Source: DATAFF01 sp036257595 | GTDB lineage: Bacteria > Pseudomonadota > Alphaproteobacteria > Rhizobiales > Aestuariivirgaceae | Assembly (NCBI GenBank): GCA_036257595.1 | Contig: DATAFF010000010.1 | Span: forward strand, 1 to 25,820 | Length of the DNA: 25,820 bases | Direction of reading: 5' to 3' | Part shown: positions 24,468-25,820 of the stretch, one piece after another | Position numbering within the stretch: the first letter of the stretch is position 1 | Layout of the letters: every line of letters starts with the position of its first letter | Translations under genes and position numbers: made by a program | The notes under the pieces: generated by a model | Told to the model about the DNA's origin: nothing | Seen by the model: the letters and a program-made list of their open reading frames with translations, nothing else | Databases searched by the model: none

Positions 24468-25403
24468 ATGGGCGCCAAGACGCTGGCAGCGGTGATGCTC
24501 GTCATCGCCGCCGGGGTTGTCGGCGGTCTCTATCTCCTTTCGGCGCCCCATCCAGTCAACGCTTCGAGCCTGCCGCAGCACGTGCCTGACCCGACCAACG
24601 GCGAGGTCATGTACAATGCCGGGGGGTGCATCTCCTGCCACAAGCCGGCGGCCGGCCAGGGTGAGGGCGATGCGACCTTGCCCTCGGGCGGGGTGCCGTT
24701 CAACACGCCGGCCGGCACCTTCTACCCGCCCAACATCACGCCCGATCGCGAAACGGGCATCGGCGCCTGGAGCGATGCGAATTTCGTCAACGCGGTGCAG
24801 CATGGCATCTCGCCAGACGGCACCCATTACATCCCGGCCTTTCCCTATAGTTCCTATGGCAGGATGAGGGTCGAGGATGTGCTCGACCTCAAAGCCTATC
24901 TGTTCTCGCTGCCGGCCGTGAAAGGCGAGCGGCGGCCGCCCGAGGTGATGCTCGGCTCGGTCGGGGAGGCGGTGATGCGGCGGGCCACCGGCCTGTGGAA
25001 GCTGCTCAGGGGCGATGCAAGGCGGATCGTCCATCATGCCGATGAGAGCGGGCCATGGAATCGCGGCGCCTATCTGGTGGACGCTCCCGGCCATTGCGGC
25101 GAATGCCACACGCCGCGCAATTTCTTGATGATCCCGATCGCCTCGGAGAAGTTTCAAGGCGGACCGCATCCCGAGGGCAAGGGCAAGGTCCCCTCACTCA
25201 TCGATCTCGTCGGGCGCAAACGTTACAAGGATGCCGACGATCTCGCCAACGCGCTGCGGTTCGGCGAGACCTTCGGCTATGACAAGCTGTCGAGCGGCGG
25301 CATGGGCGCCGTCCAGACCAATCTGTCGAAGCTGCCGGAAGGCGATATCAAGGCGATCGCCACCTATCTGGTGGGGCTTACCGGCAGTAGGAGTAGGCAG
25401 TAG
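24468..25403 (+). CDS. Membrane-anchored diheme cytochrome c
   Basis: A class I c-type cytochrome with two haem-binding sites, 311 residues. An uncleaved or signal-anchor helix (about 5-25, TLAAVMLVIAAGVVGGLYLL) leads into two cytochrome domains with CISCH (54-58) and CGECH (210-214). The sequences YIPAFPYSSYGRMRVED (121-137) and LPEGDIKAIATYL near the C-terminus are typical of the diheme cytochrome subunits of periplasmic flavo- or molybdo-dehydrogenases. It probably passes electrons from such an enzyme, or from the cytochrome c556 encoded just upstream, to the respiratory chain. No dehydrogenase gene is adjacent. The start ATG follows GGGAG after 12 bases, slightly far. The last residues (GSRSRQ) and the stop are encoded by repeat copy 4. 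Confidence 0.88.
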   Translation: MGAKTLAAVMLVIAAGVVGGLYLLSAPHPVNASSLPQHVPDPTNGEVMYNAGGCISCHKPAAGQGEGDATLPSGGVPFNTPAGTFYPPNITPDRETGIGAWSDANFVNAVQHGISPDGTHYIPAFPYSSYGRMRVEDVLDLKAYLFSLPAVKGERRPPEVMLGSVGEAVMRRATGLWKLLRGDARRIVHHADESGPWNRGAYLVDAPGHCGECHTPRNFLMIPIASEKFQGGPHPEGKGKVPSLIDLVGRKRYKDADDLANALRFGETFGYDKLSSGGMGAVQTNLSKLPEGDIKAIATYLVGLTGSRSRQ

Positions 25404-25455
25404 GCAGTAGGCAGAGCGCCACTCACTGCCGATTGCCGAACGCCTACTGCCTCGT
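25384..25455. repeat. Heptad inverted-repeat element, copy 4
   Basis: The left arm is the most regular in the window: GGCAGTAGGAG, then TAGGCAG three times. It provides the final codons and TAG stop of the diheme cytochrome gene. After about nine bases (AGCGCCACT) the right arm reads CACTGCCGATTGCC, GAACGCC, TACTGCCTCG. It occupies the convergent gap up to the minus-strand cupin-like gene ending at 25460. Confidence 0.85.
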
Positions 25456-25459
25456 TCTC

Positions 25460-25820
25460 TCACGAACCACGATAGTAATAGTTGGCGCCGCTGCCATAGA
25501 TCAGGCCGCGCAAGCCGCGGCGCAGAGTCTCGGAGCGGCGCAGCAGCTCCATGGCGAGGCGGGCAGCGTCGTGCAGGGCCACCTTGGCGCTGTCGCCGAG
25601 ATGCGACAGGCCGGGCGCGGGCTGCGGCAGGCCATAGCGGCGCAGCGTGCCATTGATCAGGCGGAGCTTGTTGAGCCGCCGCACCACCGGGGTCTTCCAG
25701 GTCATCGCCATGGACACGCACCAGCTCGAGCCGGTGTGCACCCAATGCGGCCAGAGATAGGGAATGTGCACGGCATCGCCCGGCGATAGGGAGAAGACCT
25801 CGGCGCGCCGCTCGAATTCG
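25460..25820 (-). CDS. Cupin/JmjC-like protein, C-terminal part (runs off window)
   Basis: About 120 C-terminal residues of a protein that enters from the right edge (frame open at 25819). The segment EVFSLSPGDAVHIPYLWPHWV (two motifs: SPGDAVHIP and PHWVHTG) is the second half of a cupin/JmjC-like barrel, and the following MAMTWKTPVVRRLNKLRLING and LRRYGLPQPAPG pattern is familiar from cupin_8/JmjC-type proteins of alphaproteobacteria. Such proteins are usually Fe(II)/2-oxoglutarate oxygenases or relatives; the metal-binding first half is outside the window, so activity cannot be judged. The end contains a Tyr-rich tail (GANYYYRGS). It converges on the diheme cytochrome gene through repeat copy 4. 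Confidence 0.7.
   Translation of the reverse strand, partial: EFERRAEVFSLSPGDAVHIPYLWPHWVHTGSSWCVSMAMTWKTPVVRRLNKLRLINGTLRRYGLPQPAPGLSHLGDSAKVALHDAARLAMELLRRSETLRRGLRGLIYGSGANYYYRGS

Noticed and set aside
25194..25745. Minus-strand open frame opposite the end of the diheme cytochrome gene.
   Set aside because: It runs through a repeat element and a well-supported cytochrome gene, in a frame without motifs.

Overview
The window is GC-rich DNA with tightly packed, often overlapping genes, from an alphaproteobacterium, most likely in the Hyphomicrobiales (Rhizobiales). That placement rests on gene content: an MttB-family methyltransferase without pyrrolysine, a pxpABC set, a fused aconitase X, opgGH and c556-type cytochromes. 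No rRNA, tRNA, CRISPR array, transposase, integrase or transcriptional regulator gene was seen.

Layout. 1-1766 (minus): pxpA-pxpB-pxpC, the ATP-dependent 5-oxoprolinase, with pxpC running off the left edge. 1892-4274 (plus): a tandem universal stress protein overlapping an MttB-family methyltransferase. 4281-7141: an AruH-like aminotransferase (minus) divergent from a P5CDH-like aldehyde dehydrogenase (plus). 7396-10826 (plus): opgG-opgH for periplasmic glucans, behind a palindrome-rich leader. 10951-12744 (plus): single-chain aconitase X. 12788-21457 (minus): a Dpp-type peptide transporter operon, dppA-B-C, then two small related membrane proteins, then dppD-F and an AruI-like thiamine-diphosphate decarboxylase. 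A 54-codon gene lies on the plus strand between the two membrane proteins. 21586-22764 (plus): a DoeA-like ectoine hydrolase, divergent from dppA. 22841-23797 (minus): an unknown protein. 24005-25403 (plus): a c556/c'-type cytochrome and a membrane-anchored diheme cytochrome c. 25460-25820 (minus): the C-terminal part of a cupin/JmjC-like protein.

How the genes may work together (inference). Much of the window serves catabolism of amino-acid-derived and osmolyte-like nitrogen compounds: 5-oxoproline (PxpABC), a methylated amine (MttB-like), cis-3-hydroxyproline (AcnX), ectoine (DoeA-like) and short peptides (Dpp). AruH-like and AruI-like proteins together match the first two steps of the arginine transaminase pathway, and the neighbouring aldehyde dehydrogenase could perform the third. 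Here the two genes are about 7 kb apart, and the decarboxylase is translationally coupled to the transporter.

Most unusual features: (i) a family of four intergenic inverted-repeat elements built from degenerate TAGGCAG heptads (about 10871, 12727, 22761 and 25384), which supply the stop codons of adjacent genes and bracket two gene cassettes; (ii) an AT-richer insertion inside the dpp operon carrying two paralogous single-pass membrane proteins, one probably frameshifted, and a small basic proline-rich protein with an internal duplication and a good promoter; (iii) several perfect palindromes in divergent or leader regions.
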